A stretch of 64,000 bases of DNA, from NCBI GenBank assembly GCA_031288795.1, contig JAITQS010000058.1:23831-87830 (forward strand), written 5' to 3'. The position numbers and the translations under genes were made by a program. Source of the stretch: Holosporaceae bacterium (lineage in GTDB: Bacteria; Pseudomonadota; Alphaproteobacteria; UBA3830). Below are positions 1 through 9,263 of the stretch, in pieces. The notes below the pieces were generated by a model. That model was not told the DNA's origin. It did no database searches and saw nothing but the letters and a program-made list of their open reading frames with translations. Position 1 is the stretch's first letter, and every line of letters starts with the position of its first letter.

Positions 1-397
1 CTTTCAGCAGTGACGTTATGTTAAATGATTCTGGATTTTTGACGTAGGGCAAAAAATCTCTCACCATGACTATGCCAACAACGTCGTCCAGCGTATTTCT
101 GTAGATGGGAATTTGAGAAAAGTGATTTTTGGAAAATATTTCTATAAATTCTTCCAGAGAAGTATCTATTTTGGCGGCAACGATGTCGGCTCTGGGAACC
201 ATTATGTCAGCGGCGGTGAGGTCCTTAAGTCCCAGAACGTTTGAGACCAGAGCCAGCTCGCTGTTATCGTCCGATTCCTGATCACTGGACAGAGACTGCT
301 CCGATTCAATCAGATCCTCTAGGCGATCTATCAGCGGCAATTCCTGCTCTTTTTTCTTTACAAGTTCCTTAAAATAGTTTTTTATTTTACAATACAT
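1..397 (-). CDS. CorC/TlyC-type CBS-domain protein (partial, C-terminus beyond window)
   Basis: Reading the minus strand from an ATG at 397 gives a soluble protein that runs off the left edge. After an acidic linker (about residues 35-50) comes the start of a CBS pair, with the family-typical stretch DIMVPRADI followed by SQIPIYRNTLDDVVGIV. This is the hallmark of the cytosolic CorC/TlyC family (CBS pair plus CorC_HlyC domain), linked to Mg2+/Co2+ efflux or to membrane-associated regulation. No membrane segment is present in the visible part. It starts 17 bp after ybeY, and ybeY-corC is a standard pair in proteobacteria, so it is probably the last visible gene of the miaB-ybeY-corC operon. 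The CBS half is clear; the function remains a family-level guess. Confidence 0.85.
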   Translation of the reverse strand, partial: MYCKIKNYFKELVKKKEQELPLIDRLEDLIESEQSLSSDQESDDNSELALVSNVLGLKDLTAADIMVPRADIVAAKIDTSLEEFIEIFSKNHFSQIPIYRNTLDDVVGIVMVRDFLPYVKNPESFNITSLLK

Positions 398-414
398 ATG
401 AAAATACTAACAAA

Positions 415-954
415 TTAATAGGGATTTGCAATCTTCAAATGGGAAAGAATTCTTATTTCTAAGTCCTCCATTTGTTCTGCTCGCGAGCTATCTCCGTGGT
501 CGTAGCCCAGCAGATGCAGCACCGCATGAATCACCAAATGCCTTAGATGATCCTCAAACGTTTTCCTCTGCTCAATGGATTCGCGTTCGACCGTATCATA
601 GGCCAGCGCCACGCTTCCCAAAATACATATATTGCAGCAATAGATGTTTTCATTTTTTTCATCGGAGACATCGCCGTTGTCGCTATAATCATCTTCGTAA
701 TATTTCGGATGATCCCCCTTAATATTATCTATGGAGTCAGCCGGAAAAGCCAATACGTTGGTGGGTTTATCTATTCCCCTGTAGATTTTATTTAAAATTT
801 GCAATTCTTCGTCGTCCGTAAACAAAAAACATATTTCTACATTATAGTGATTTAATTTCAGTTCTCCAAATACTGCCAACACACATTCGTCAGTTATGGA
901 TTGAACATCACATCTGGACCAGGGGTCGTATTCCACAGAAATTTCTAAATTCAT
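415..954 (-). CDS. ybeY: Endoribonuclease YbeY (rRNA maturation factor)
   Basis: A zinc metalloprotein needed for 16S rRNA 3'-end maturation and 70S ribosome quality control in the cytoplasm. The diagnostic three-histidine zinc motif is near residues 139-153 (HAVLHLLGYDH). The upstream half has the family-like stretch NKIYRGIDKPTNVLAFP (usually LN..YR..d.pTDVLSFP). The length of 179 aa is slightly long because of an acidic, Asp/Glu-rich insertion around residues 75-100. The start codon overlaps the miaB stop (TAATG), indicating translational coupling, and corC follows after 17 bp. Confidence 0.93.
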   Translation of the reverse strand: MNLEISVEYDPWSRCDVQSITDECVLAVFGELKLNHYNVEICFLFTDDEELQILNKIYRGIDKPTNVLAFPADSIDNIKGDHPKYYEDDYSDNGDVSDEKNENIYCCNICILGSVALAYDTVERESIEQRKTFEDHLRHLVIHAVLHLLGYDHGDSSRAEQMEDLEIRILSHLKIANPY

Positions 955-2279
955 TACATTACCACGCCAACTAAACTATGAGACATCGCTGCCGTAATTT
1001 TTACCCGAGCAACATCTCCTATATTTAAATAACTATCACAAATGGCCACCGATTGGGAATACTCACTGCGACCCACAAGCTGATTTTTATGACGGCCGCA
1101 TTTGCTAATCAATACGTTTAGGTACTGCCCCACATAGCCATTATTGAAGCTAGATTGCTGATCGTTAAGTATTTTTTGGAGGATTTGCAATCTCTCGGAT
1201 TTTTTTTCTTCCGGCACTTGGTTTAGCATTTTTTCCGCCGCCGTACCGGGCCTTGGACTATATTTAAACGAGTAGGCCTGGGCGAATTTTATTTTTTCCA
1301 CCAGATCCAAAGTTTTTTGAAAATCCTCATCTGTTTCGCCGGGGAATCCAACGATAAAATCCGAAGAAAACGCGATATTGCTTTGGTGATCTCTCAGCAG
1401 ATCAACGCATTTTTTATATTGGTCGGCGGAATATTTCCGGTTCATGCGCTGCAGCACAGCGTCGGATCCTGATTGCACTGGCAAATGCACAAAGGGCATG
1501 AGGATATTGACTTCTCCGTGAGCTTTGGCAATATTTTCATTTACATCTTTGGGATTGGAAGTGGTGTATCTCAGACGTTTTAGTCCGTCCAGATCCGCCA
1601 AAGCAAAAATGAGTCGGGACAAATCCCAAGTTTTTCCGTTGGTGCCGGTTCCCCGGTAGGAATTCACATTTTGTCCCAGTAGGATTATTTCTTTAACGTT
1701 CAGGGAGAGTAATTTTTTTGCTTCGGCGATTATGTCTGCCGCGTCTCGGGAAAATTCCGGACCTCGGGTATAGGGAACCACGCAATAGGTGCAAAAATTA
1801 TTACATCCCTCCTGGATTGTGAGAAACTCCGACACTTCGCGATTAAAGAACTGATTTGTAAGGTGCCAAAATTTATTTTTGGCATCGGATTCGGTTCTTA
1901 TTATTCGATTATTTTTTTCGAAATTTTTTATATCTTCGGTAATTTTGTGTATTTCCTGTGGTCCGGCGATTACATCGACGTAGGGAGCTCGTTTGGCGAT
2001 GTCTTCGGACTTGGATTGGGCCACGCAGCCGGTTACCACTATGATGAAATCGTTTCCGGTGATTTGTGCCTCTAATTTTTGCAATCGGGCGCGTCCCAGA
2101 TCGGAGAATAATTTTTCGTCTGCCTTTTCCCGAATGCTGCAGGTGTTGAATATGACGACGTTCGCATCGGCCATGGAGGCTGTGGATTCATAGCCGGCTT
2201 CCAGGAGGGCATCGGCAATGCGCTGTGAATCGTAGGAGTTCATCTGGCAGCCGTAACTTTTTATAAAAAATTGTCTCAT
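954..2279 (-). CDS. miaB: tRNA-2-methylthio-N6-dimethylallyladenosine synthase MiaB
   Basis: A radical SAM methylthiotransferase that adds the 2-methylthio group to i6A37 of tRNAs, acting after MiaA (also in this window, 17893-18849). Three N-terminal cysteines (C11, C47, C85) ligate the auxiliary cluster of the UPF0004 domain. The radical SAM cluster motif CNNFCTYC is at C159, C163 and C166, followed by the family signature VVPYTRGPE. A TRAM domain forms the last 65 or so residues. The length of 441 aa is normal. It is the first gene of the miaB-ybeY-corC group and is separated by 18 bp from the upstream CNNM protein on the same strand. Confidence 0.95.
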   Translation of the reverse strand: MRQFFIKSYGCQMNSYDSQRIADALLEAGYESTASMADANVVIFNTCSIREKADEKLFSDLGRARLQKLEAQITGNDFIIVVTGCVAQSKSEDIAKRAPYVDVIAGPQEIHKITEDIKNFEKNNRIIRTESDAKNKFWHLTNQFFNREVSEFLTIQEGCNNFCTYCVVPYTRGPEFSRDAADIIAEAKKLLSLNVKEIILLGQNVNSYRGTGTNGKTWDLSRLIFALADLDGLKRLRYTTSNPKDVNENIAKAHGEVNILMPFVHLPVQSGSDAVLQRMNRKYSADQYKKCVDLLRDHQSNIAFSSDFIVGFPGETDEDFQKTLDLVEKIKFAQAYSFKYSPRPGTAAEKMLNQVPEEKKSERLQILQKILNDQQSSFNNGYVGQYLNVLISKCGRHKNQLVGRSEYSQSVAICDSYLNIGDVARVKITAAMSHSLVGVVM

Positions 2280-2297
2280 GGGTATTTTTCACTCCAG

Positions 2298-3575
2298 TTA
2301 TTCGCCGGCCAACGGAGCAATTGGAGTGATTTTCACCAATCCTATTTGATTTCTCTGTCTTCTCAAAATCTCGATTTTATAATTGGATAGCACGTAAATT
2401 TGTCCGACGTCCGGGATTTTTCTCAGTTCGTGCATGACGTATCCGGCGATGGTAGCTGCTTCCTCTTCTGGTATATTCCAGTCGCATTGTCTATTAAGGT
2501 CGCGGATGGGGGTTGTGCCATCGGCGATGACGCTCCCGTCCGACTGCGGACGTATGCCGGAGACGGTTGCGTCATCGTATTCATCGGTGATTTCTCCAAC
2601 GATCTCCTCAAGAATATCTTCCAGCGTAATGCAGCCCATGAGATCGCCGTATTCGTCCACCACCAGAGCGAAATGCTCTCTTTTTTTCCTAAAATTCTGC
2701 AGCTGATCCAGCAGATGCGTTGTTTCCGGAATAAACCACGGCGGAGAAATCAGGCTGTTTATTTTCATATTTGCCATGTCGCCGTTGCCCATCTGGACCG
2801 CCCGAAAAAATGTTTTTGTCTTCAGAATTCCAATGATATTCTCGGGATTATCTTTCCATATCGGTACACGGGAAAACGGACAACTCGTTAGTTCTGCGGC
2901 AATTTTTTCCAGCGGAAGCGATACATCTATGGTTTTTAAATTTTTCCGATGCACCATGATATGACTTACGATAATTTCTTCCAGATCCAATATGCTTTTG
3001 AGCATTATTTTCTTTTGGACTTCGTCCTCGTCTCCTCTGGACTCGTGCATTTCGATGGCGCCGCGCAATTCATCATCTGATTTATCCGGGGATTTGTCAT
3101 CCATATTTATGCGCAGCAGTTTCAGCGAAAGTCGCGCACATAATTCCAGCAGCGACACCAGCGGCTTCAGGAGCGTCACGATGCTTTTCACAAACGGTGC
3201 CACGAACAGCGCATACTTTGACGTAAATTGTATGGCCACCATCTTGGGAAATATTTCGGCATAGGTGATGGTGGCGGCTCCTATTATCGCCTGCACCACG
3301 GCGGTCTCGGTTGAAGACAGGTACTTCACGGAAAAAAATACGCTGATCATGGGAATAAAATATAAAAATATCTGATTAATAACCAGAATCGTACCAATGG
3401 ATGTGGTCATTTTCTCCCGCAAAGCTATGACTTTTTTGGCGCGGTCGTCTCCTTTTTTTGCCAAGTGATACAGATGCGCCTTGGACGCTCCGGTGATCGC
3501 CGTCTCTGCACCGGATATAAAACCTGATATGGCGATTAAAAACAAAATCACCAACGCAAAAATAATGTAAGTCAT
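2298..3575 (-). CDS. CNNM/CorC-type membrane protein (DUF21, CBS pair, CorC_HlyC)
   Basis: An inner-membrane protein of the CNNM/HlyC/CorC family, thought to export divalent cations, mainly Mg2+ or Co2+. Order of domains: DUF21 transmembrane region (residues 1-175) with the conserved SGFISGAETAITGAS beginning; a soluble acidic linker; a CBS pair (about 200-320, with SRVPIWKDNPENIIGIL and the later FALVVDEYGDLMGCITLEDILEEIVGEI); and the C-terminal CorC_HlyC module (about 340-425). The YGDLxGxxTLEDILEE block is diagnostic. It is a full-length counterpart of the shorter soluble CBS protein at 1-397. It sits directly upstream of miaB on the same strand and is likely cotranscribed. Confidence 0.9.
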   Translation of the reverse strand: MTYIIFALVILFLIAISGFISGAETAITGASKAHLYHLAKKGDDRAKKVIALREKMTTSIGTILVINQIFLYFIPMISVFFSVKYLSSTETAVVQAIIGAATITYAEIFPKMVAIQFTSKYALFVAPFVKSIVTLLKPLVSLLELCARLSLKLLRINMDDKSPDKSDDELRGAIEMHESRGDEDEVQKKIMLKSILDLEEIIVSHIMVHRKNLKTIDVSLPLEKIAAELTSCPFSRVPIWKDNPENIIGILKTKTFFRAVQMGNGDMANMKINSLISPPWFIPETTHLLDQLQNFRKKREHFALVVDEYGDLMGCITLEDILEEIVGEITDEYDDATVSGIRPQSDGSVIADGTTPIRDLNRQCDWNIPEEEAATIAGYVMHELRKIPDVGQIYVLSNYKIEILRRQRNQIGLVKITPIAPLAGE

Positions 3576-3633
3576 GGAAATTTCCCTCCCCCCAAGTGCG
3601 AGAAGCGTGACAACAACAGAACCAAAAACAAAC

Positions 3634-3809
3634 TCACTCCTAATAACCAGCTGGCCTGCAATAAATTACCAGATCTTAATGATTCCATCTTAAATATTTT
3701 TACCCAATATAACTGCATTCGGGAGTATTATAATTTCATAAGCAGCAATGGTAAAGATTGGGAATTAATAAAAGATGATTTAATCCCCAAGATAACATCC
3801 GGGAGATAA
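3634..3809 (+). pseudogene. Probable 3' remnant of an unknown gene upstream of xerD
   Basis: One plus-strand frame stays open through the whole spacer between the CNNM gene and xerD. It ends in TAA only 3 bp before the xerD ATG. The translation reads like a real protein end (for example LNDSILNIFTQYN, then KDWELIKDDLIPKI), with ordinary amino-acid composition. I find no ATG, GTG or TTG in this frame after the CNNM start, so it cannot be translated in the usual way. I read it as the tail of a decayed gene that once stood in operon with xerD. I do not recognise the family. Confidence 0.3.
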
Positions 3810-3812
3810 CCC

Positions 3813-4724
3813 ATGATTGAACAGAATTTGGAACCTAATTTTAAAGAATTCTTTGTGGAATATCTGAAAAGTGAGAAAAACGCCTCTGCCAATACAGTGC
3901 AGTCCTATGTGCTGGATTTGGAGGAGTTTTACCGCTATCTCGCATCCCAAAACATCAGCATCGTCGCCCTGGAGCCACAAAACATCGTCGCCTATATGGC
4001 GAAATTGGACGAAAAAAATCTGAAAACGTCTTCTATTCGCAGAAAATTATCGTCGCTGCAGCAATTTTTCAAGTTTCTATGCCGAGAAGAACTGCGCCCC
4101 GATAATCCAATGAAATTTATAACGCAACCCAAATGCAAACGTCCCCTGCCGAAAATTGTGGACGAAGAAACCGTCCTGCGGCTAAAAAATTCCACAAATC
4201 AGCTGAAATATGAGGAAAAGTTACGGGCAGATCTGATACTATATCTCCTCTACGGCAGCGGATTACGCGTCAGTGAGCTCATTACCGTCAAAAAAAATTC
4301 CATTGTGGAATCAAAATTCCTGAGGGTTCTGGGAAAAGGAAATAAAGAACGCATTGTGCCCATTGCGTCGGCAATCGTGCCGCTGCTGGGAGAATGGACT
4401 GCCGTCTGTCCGGAGTCCGTCTGGATGTTCCCCTCACCTCCGGATCCCGCAAAGCACATCACACGCCAGAGAATATTTCAGATTCTCAAAGAAATCGCCG
4501 TTCTTTCAGGCATCGATACCAGAAAAATATCTCCCCACGTGCTGCGCCACGCCTTCGCAACGCATATTCTTGACAACGGCGCTGATTTACTCAGTCTAAA
4601 AAAAATGTTGGGACATAAGGATATCACCACAACGGAAATATATACCCATGTCAGTAGAAAAAAATTAAAGGAAATTATCGAAAAATTTCATCCAATTGCG
4701 AGGATAAAATCTGACCACGAATAA
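3813..4724 (+). CDS. xerD: Site-specific tyrosine recombinase XerD
   Basis: A tyrosine recombinase that resolves chromosome dimers at dif together with XerC, activated by FtsK at the septum. The N-terminal SAM-like core-binding domain (residues 10-95) precedes the catalytic domain. All active-site residues are visible: R152 (GSGLRVSEL), K175, H242 and R245 (HVLRHAFATH), H268 (LGHKDITTT) and nucleophile Y277 (EIYTHV). The HVLRHAFATH block and the trailing FHPIA match XerD better than XerC. An SD-like GGGAG at 3801-3805 precedes the ATG. It is transcribed away from the CNNM gene; tRNA-Gly follows about 220 bp downstream. Confidence 0.88.
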   Translation: MIEQNLEPNFKEFFVEYLKSEKNASANTVQSYVLDLEEFYRYLASQNISIVALEPQNIVAYMAKLDEKNLKTSSIRRKLSSLQQFFKFLCREELRPDNPMKFITQPKCKRPLPKIVDEETVLRLKNSTNQLKYEEKLRADLILYLLYGSGLRVSELITVKKNSIVESKFLRVLGKGNKERIVPIASAIVPLLGEWTAVCPESVWMFPSPPDPAKHITRQRIFQILKEIAVLSGIDTRKISPHVLRHAFATHILDNGADLLSLKKMLGHKDITTTEIYTHVSRKKLKEIIEKFHPIARIKSDHE

Positions 4725-4944
4725 TGACCATGATTGTATTGCGACTTCTGCCACTTGGTAATCATTTTTTGAGATTCTTGCTCCAGGAGACATTGGGCAA
4801 AACTCTATTGCTATATTATTCGCCACAACAATCTCATTAATTAATATTATTTTTTTTCTTCCCCTTGCGTGGGCGAAAAAAATGTATATCATATGGAGCG
4901 AAAGTAGGATATCGTTTTTTCGGTTTCTGCGATATTTTTTCAGA

Positions 4945-5019
4945 GCGGGTGTAGCTCAGTGGTAGAGTACAACCTTGCCAAGGTTGGTGTCGAGGGTTCG
5001 AATCCCTTCGCCCGCTCCA
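4945..5019 (+). tRNA. tRNA-Gly (anticodon GCC)
   Basis: A 75-nt cloverleaf with encoded CCA. The acceptor stem is GCGGGTG paired with CGCCCGC (one T-G wobble). The D arm contains TAGCTCAGTGGTAGA. The anticodon stem CAACC/GGTTG encloses the loop TTGCCAA with GCC. The T arm is GAGGGTTCGAATCCCTT with the invariant GTTCGAATC, and a T discriminator precedes CCA. Confidence 0.97.
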
Positions 5020-5100
5020 GAGGTTCAGAACCGTCAGAATCGTATGCCGCCAGCGGTGATCATTTTATTTCTGTCAGTATGATAATGCGTGGGAGGTAAG

Positions 5101-6744
5101 CTACCCCTGATACCGTAGTGCCGCTGCAATGAAGCCGGCAAACAGCGGATGCGGTGCAAACGGACGCGATCTAAATTCCGGATGCGCCTGTGTTGCAATA
5201 AAAAACGGATGATTTCGCAATTCCATAATCTCCGGCAGACTGCCGTCCTCGGACATTCCGGAAAACACGAGGGCTGCTTTTTCAAAAACCTCCGCATATT
5301 TTTTGATATTTACTTCAAAACGATGTCTATGGCGTTCGGTTACTTCCGCCGAGCCATATATGCTATGGGCCAGACTCCCGGGGGTAATTTTGCAGAGATA
5401 ATTCCCCAATCGCATGCTGCTTCCCTTATGGCCACATATGGTTCTGCTTTCCAGTACTCCGTTTGCGTACCAGCTATCCATGAAATCGATGACGTATTCT
5501 CCATCTGTAGAGAACTCCCGACTGGTGGCCGCGGTAATGCCGGCAACATTGCGGCAGGATTCAATAACGGCGAGTTGCATGCCAAGACAAATTCCCAAAA
5601 AGGGTATTTTATTTTCGCGAGCAAATTTTATGGCAGCGATTTTTACGTCGGTTCCGCCGGAATCAAATCCTCCGGGAACCAGGATGCCGGCTACATTTTT
5701 CAAGCGATCTTCGATTTCGGAAAAATTTTCTTTGGCGTCCACCCATTCTACTTCAACTTTGGCATCATTGGCGAATCCGCCGTGAACTATGGCCTGGGCC
5801 AGCGACATATAGGCGTCCTTCAGCTTAATATATTTTCCCACCACTGCAATTTTGGTAGACTTTGAAGGAGCACGTACAGCGTGTTCCAGAGATATCCATT
5901 TTTTATTTATTTCTTTTTCCGCCTGTTCTTCAGATTTTTCACTAAATATTCCGAAATGCCTGCAGATTTGTCTGTCCAGACCGGCCCTATGATACATATG
6001 CGGGATAAGATATATATTTTCGGCATCCAGTGCCGCAATAACATTTTCCAATTTCATGCTGCAGAGTCTAGAAATTTTTGTTTTGATATCGTCGGTGATG
6101 TTTTTTTCGCTTCGGCACAGAATTATATCCGGTTGAACTCCCATGCTTTGCAATTGTCTTACGGAGTGCTGCGTTGGTTTTGTTTTTAGTTCCTCTGCCG
6201 CTCTGATATAGGGCAGATACGTAAGATGGATACACATGCATTTGCTTTTGCCAAGATCGATGGTCAGCTGCCGAATAGCCTCCAGGTAGGGTAGTCCTTC
6301 GATGTCGCCGACTGTTCCTCCTATTTCGCATATCATAAAATCGACATTTTCATGACCATTCAGAATGAAATTTTTTATTTCGTCAGTTATGTGGGGGATT
6401 ACTTGAATATCAGAGCCGAGATAATCGCCGCATCTTTCTTTGGCGAGGACTTTTTCATAAATTTTCCCTGTTGTCAAAGAATCGCCGGCGGAGCATTTTA
6501 TGTCCGTAAATCTCTCGTAGTGGCCGAAGTCCAGATCTGCCTCACAGCCATCTCCCATCACGAATACTTCGCCGTGTTTATAGGGGCTCATGGTGCCGGG
6601 ATCGATGTTTATATAGGGATCAAGTTTTTTTATGCGGATGGAGTAATTGCGAGACTGTAGTAAAGCTCCCACCGTAGCGGCGGCGACACCTTTTCCTAGA
6701 GAAGACATCGTCCCACCGCTAATGAAAATAAATGACGCTAACAT
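5101..6744 (-). CDS. pyrG: CTP synthase
   Basis: Converts UTP to CTP using ATP and glutamine, the last step of pyrimidine nucleotide synthesis. The N-terminal synthetase domain (1-265) begins FIFISGGTMSSLGKGVAAAT, a near-perfect family signature with the P-loop. The C-terminal glutamine amidotransferase domain carries the nucleophile motif GICLGMQLAVIE and the late catalytic ATQAHPEFRSRP. The length of 547 aa is normal. In many alphaproteobacteria pyrG sits near kdsA and eno; here it is alone and convergent with tRNA-Gly. A good sigma-70-like promoter lies just upstream. Confidence 0.97.
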   Translation of the reverse strand: MLASFIFISGGTMSSLGKGVAAATVGALLQSRNYSIRIKKLDPYINIDPGTMSPYKHGEVFVMGDGCEADLDFGHYERFTDIKCSAGDSLTTGKIYEKVLAKERCGDYLGSDIQVIPHITDEIKNFILNGHENVDFMICEIGGTVGDIEGLPYLEAIRQLTIDLGKSKCMCIHLTYLPYIRAAEELKTKPTQHSVRQLQSMGVQPDIILCRSEKNITDDIKTKISRLCSMKLENVIAALDAENIYLIPHMYHRAGLDRQICRHFGIFSEKSEEQAEKEINKKWISLEHAVRAPSKSTKIAVVGKYIKLKDAYMSLAQAIVHGGFANDAKVEVEWVDAKENFSEIEDRLKNVAGILVPGGFDSGGTDVKIAAIKFARENKIPFLGICLGMQLAVIESCRNVAGITAATSREFSTDGEYVIDFMDSWYANGVLESRTICGHKGSSMRLGNYLCKITPGSLAHSIYGSAEVTERHRHRFEVNIKKYAEVFEKAALVFSGMSEDGSLPEIMELRNHPFFIATQAHPEFRSRPFAPHPLFAGFIAAALRYQG

Positions 6745-6770
6745 ATTTTAACCAGTAATAATAATGAAAA

Positions 6771-6800
6771 AGTATATTATACATTTTAGCTTTTAGTCAA
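6771..6800 (-). promoter_or_regulatory. Predicted sigma-70 promoter of pyrG
   Basis: On the minus strand, TTGACT (6800-6795) and TATACT (6776-6771) are separated by 18 bp. The -10 hexamer ends 26 bp upstream of the pyrG ATG. Both boxes match the consensus at five of six positions. Confidence 0.5.
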
Positions 6801-6902
6801 GAGGCATTCGGAAAGAAAAGAGAGGATGCGCACAAAAGAGCAGTGCCATAACATCGGCGGAAAATTCAACTGATATAAGTCCGCCGGTTCGTCTGTGAAA
6901 TT

Positions 6903-7982
6903 TTATTCTTCGCTATAGTTGGAGATTTGATCTTCCTGATCCGCTTCCAGGAGGGCTCTGATTATTTCGTTCAGTCCTTCGCCTTCCATGATTTGGGACA
7001 ATTTATACAGCGTAAGACCGATGCGATGATCCGAGACGCGTCCCTGGGGATAATTGTAGGTGCGGATGCGCTCGGAGCGCTCTCCGGTGCCCACCTGTAG
7101 ACGTCGGTTTTCCGCTCTTTCCGAATGAAGCTTTTGGCGCTCCATTTCGTACAATCGAGCCCGAAGAATTTTCATGGCCTTCAAACGATTCATGTGCTGG
7201 GATCGTTCGTCCTGCTGTGTTACCACTATGCCGGAGGGAATATGCGTAATTCTGACGGCACTTTCGGTTTTGTTTACGTGCTGTCCGCCGGCGCCGGATG
7301 CCCTCATGACATCTATTTTCAGGTCAGTTTCGTCTATTTTTAGATCCACCTCTTCTGCTTCCGGGAGAACGGCCACAGTCGCCGTTGAGGTGTGAACTCG
7401 CCCACTGGATTCCGTCACCGGAACCCGTTGAACCCGATGCACTCCCGACTCGAATTTTAAATAGGAAAATACGCCCTTGCCGGAAATACTTGCCGACGCC
7501 TCCTTTAGACTGCCAATGCCAGACTCCTGGATATATAAAATTTCGAACCTCCAGCCGCGATAGTCGGAATACTTTTGATACATGCGAAAAAGATCCGCCG
7601 CAAATAAACCGGCTTCGTCGCCTCCGGTTCCGGCTCGTATCTCCAGAATGGCATTTTTTTCGTCCAGGGCGTCTTTGGGAATGAGCATGATTTTCATTTC
7701 TTTTTCGTAGGCCGGCATGAGTTCTTTCAAATGCTCAATTTCTGATTGGGCCAATTCCCGGAAATCTGCGTCTGCGACCGGATCTTCCAAAACGTTTGCC
7801 AGATCCGCGAGTTCCCTTTGGGCTTTCTTGTATTTCCAGATAACCTGAACAAAATCATCCAAATCAGAGAATTCCTTCGATAATTTTCCGAAATTATCCG
7901 AATCTCCAATATTGATAAGCATTTGTTCCTTAAGAAAATTATGGCGTTCCAAAATTTTGTTCAGTGTCGCATCCAAAGGCAC
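6903..7982 (-). CDS. prfA: Peptide chain release factor 1
   Basis: A class I release factor that reads UAA and UAG stop codons and triggers peptide release. The GGQ catalytic loop is at residues 232-234 within [17 protein letters not shown]. The stop-codon recognition tripeptide PVT is at 188-190 ([14 protein letters not shown]), which marks RF1 rather than RF2 (SPF). RF2 would also need a programmed frameshift, which is not seen here. The length of 359 aa is standard. It is 17 bp upstream of nothing obvious in its pathway; prmC, its usual partner, is not in the neighbourhood. plsC starts upstream on the same strand. Confidence 0.96.
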   Translation of the reverse strand: MPLDATLNKILERHNFLKEQMLINIGDSDNFGKLSKEFSDLDDFVQVIWKYKKAQRELADLANVLEDPVADADFRELAQSEIEHLKELMPAYEKEMKIMLIPKDALDEKNAILEIRAGTGGDEAGLFAADLFRMYQKYSDYRGWRFEILYIQESGIGSLKEASASISGKGVFSYLKFESGVHRVQRVPVTESSGRVHTSTATVAVLPEAEEVDLKIDETDLKIDVMRASGAGGQHVNKTESAVRITHIPSGIVVTQQDERSQHMNRLKAMKILRARLYEMERQKLHSERAENRRLQVGTGERSERIRTYNYPQGRVSDHRIGLTLYKLSQIMEGEGLNEIIRALLEADQEDQISNYSEE

Positions 7983-7999
7983 AATGACTCTCCATTTTT

Positions 8000-8704
8000 C
8001 TAGGTTTTGAGTTTTTCTATTTCCGTATGGAAAACTTCATTTAGTCTATTCATAAATTCTTCTTGGGACAAGCCCGGTGGAATGGGATCTAAAAATTTTA
8101 CCGTGACAATTCCGGATTTTTTTAAAAAACCTCCCCGCGGCCAAAATTTTCCGGCATCGTGGATCACCGGCACAACCGGACAATTGCTTTTTCTATAAAA
8201 AAACGCGATTCCCCGCTTGAGGGGAATATGTTCGCCGGTTCGGGCACGAGTTCCTTCCGGAAATATGATCACCGGATGCTTTTCGGCGATAGCTTTTTCC
8301 ACTTTTCTCGCGGCACTAATAAGTGCCCGAACTCCGTTTTTACGGTCTATGCCTATTGTACCAACTCTGCGAGACAGCTGAGCGAAAATCGGAATTTGCA
8401 ACAGCTCTTTCTTCAGCACAAAAGTTGGCCGTTGGAATTTATGGATTAGTACGAGAGTTTCCCAGGTGGATTCATGACGTACCGCATAGATTGCCGGCTG
8501 CTGCAGTAAATTATGTTCGTTCTCAATCTTATATCTAATGCCCAGTATGTTTTGGGTCAGAAAGTCTATGGTCTTCGAAAACAATCGCCAAAATTTGTAG
8601 ATCCATTCTTTGCGAAAAATTACCAGCGGAAACGCCGATACCAGCAAAAAAGTGGCCATCGTAAAAAATAAAATACTAAAAGTAATAGATCTAATAAGCA
8701 GCAT
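8000..8704 (-). CDS. plsC: 1-acyl-sn-glycerol-3-phosphate acyltransferase (PlsC-like)
   Basis: A membrane-bound acyltransferase that converts lysophosphatidic acid to phosphatidic acid in phospholipid synthesis. An N-terminal hydrophobic segment (residues 5-30) anchors it. The catalytic HX4D motif appears as HESTWE (H77 to E82), so glutamate replaces aspartate, a variant I recall as common in alphaproteobacterial members. The substrate motif FPEGTR is at 148-153 and the GIDR-like block at 118-121. Its start overlaps the end of the ydcF-like gene by 14 bp, and ftsE-ftsX-ydcF-plsC order is conserved in alphaproteobacteria, linking the gene to envelope growth. Confidence 0.9.
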   Translation of the reverse strand: MLLIRSITFSILFFTMATFLLVSAFPLVIFRKEWIYKFWRLFSKTIDFLTQNILGIRYKIENEHNLLQQPAIYAVRHESTWETLVLIHKFQRPTFVLKKELLQIPIFAQLSRRVGTIGIDRKNGVRALISAARKVEKAIAEKHPVIIFPEGTRARTGEHIPLKRGIAFFYRKSNCPVVPVIHDAGKFWPRGGFLKKSGIVTVKFLDPIPPGLSQEEFMNRLNEVFHTEIEKLKT

Positions 8705-9263
8705 TTTCTAAATTCTCAAAAAAATGTCTAATATGTGCAAATATTATCTTATGAAATTCCTTAAGACAATAAAAAATAAATTTCAGATTTCGCTTAGATA
8801 TTACACAATACTTGTATACTTTTATATGCGGATCCAGATGCTTAAGTTCCAGCAAGCTCCGGGGCATATGGTAATCTGACGTTATTACGGTAACTTCCGT
8901 CATATTATTATTTCTCATCCATTCGATTATTTCTTTTGCATTTTCCCGAGTATTTTTGGCATGCTTTCCGAGGGTAAAATTCATATTTTCGTATATTTTA
9001 TTTCCCAGTACATCTTGGACCTCCACTAAACGACCAACTCCGGATATGAGCACATTTTTTTGCTTTTGTCCACAGTAGCTTGCCATAAAAAACATTGCAT
9101 CCGGTATTCTATTTTTTTCACCGGTTAATATCGCCATGTTATCGGAAAAATCCTGCTGATGACTGCGAGATCCTCGGTAAACTTGATGGAGGAAATAGGA
9201 AAATCCCAAGAACCACAGCGCTAATGCCGTGATGATTGCTCCTATGATGTATCTTTTTCTCAT
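8691..9263 (-). CDS. YdcF/SanA-like DUF218 membrane protein
   Basis: An envelope protein of the DUF218 family (relatives SanA, YdcF, ElyC), of poorly known function, possibly in peptidoglycan or undecaprenyl-carrier metabolism. One N-terminal membrane helix (about IIGAIITALALWFLGFSYF) is followed by a Rossmann-like domain with the family pattern: AILTGEKNRIPDA, later ISGVG, then NTRENAKEI and VTVITSDYHMPRS. I chose ATG 9263 because it overlaps the ftsX stop (TAATG) and has GGAG about 9 nt upstream; an ATG at 9278 is possible. It lies between ftsX and plsC, as in other alphaproteobacteria. Confidence 0.82.
   Translation of the reverse strand: MRKRYIIGAIITALALWFLGFSYFLHQVYRGSRSHQQDFSDNMAILTGEKNRIPDAMFFMASYCGQKQKNVLISGVGRLVEVQDVLGNKIYENMNFTLGKHAKNTRENAKEIIEWMRNNNMTEVTVITSDYHMPRSLLELKHLDPHIKVYKYCVISKRNLKFIFYCLKEFHKIIFAHIRHFFENLENAAY

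Noticed and set aside
5040-5090. Hairpin after tRNA-Gly as terminator
   Set aside because: The CCGC/GCGG stem is only four pairs and the T-rich stretch is interrupted.
5149-5865. 238-codon plus-strand frame opposite pyrG
   Set aside because: It is entirely antisense to the conserved amidotransferase domain and shows no protein-like motifs.
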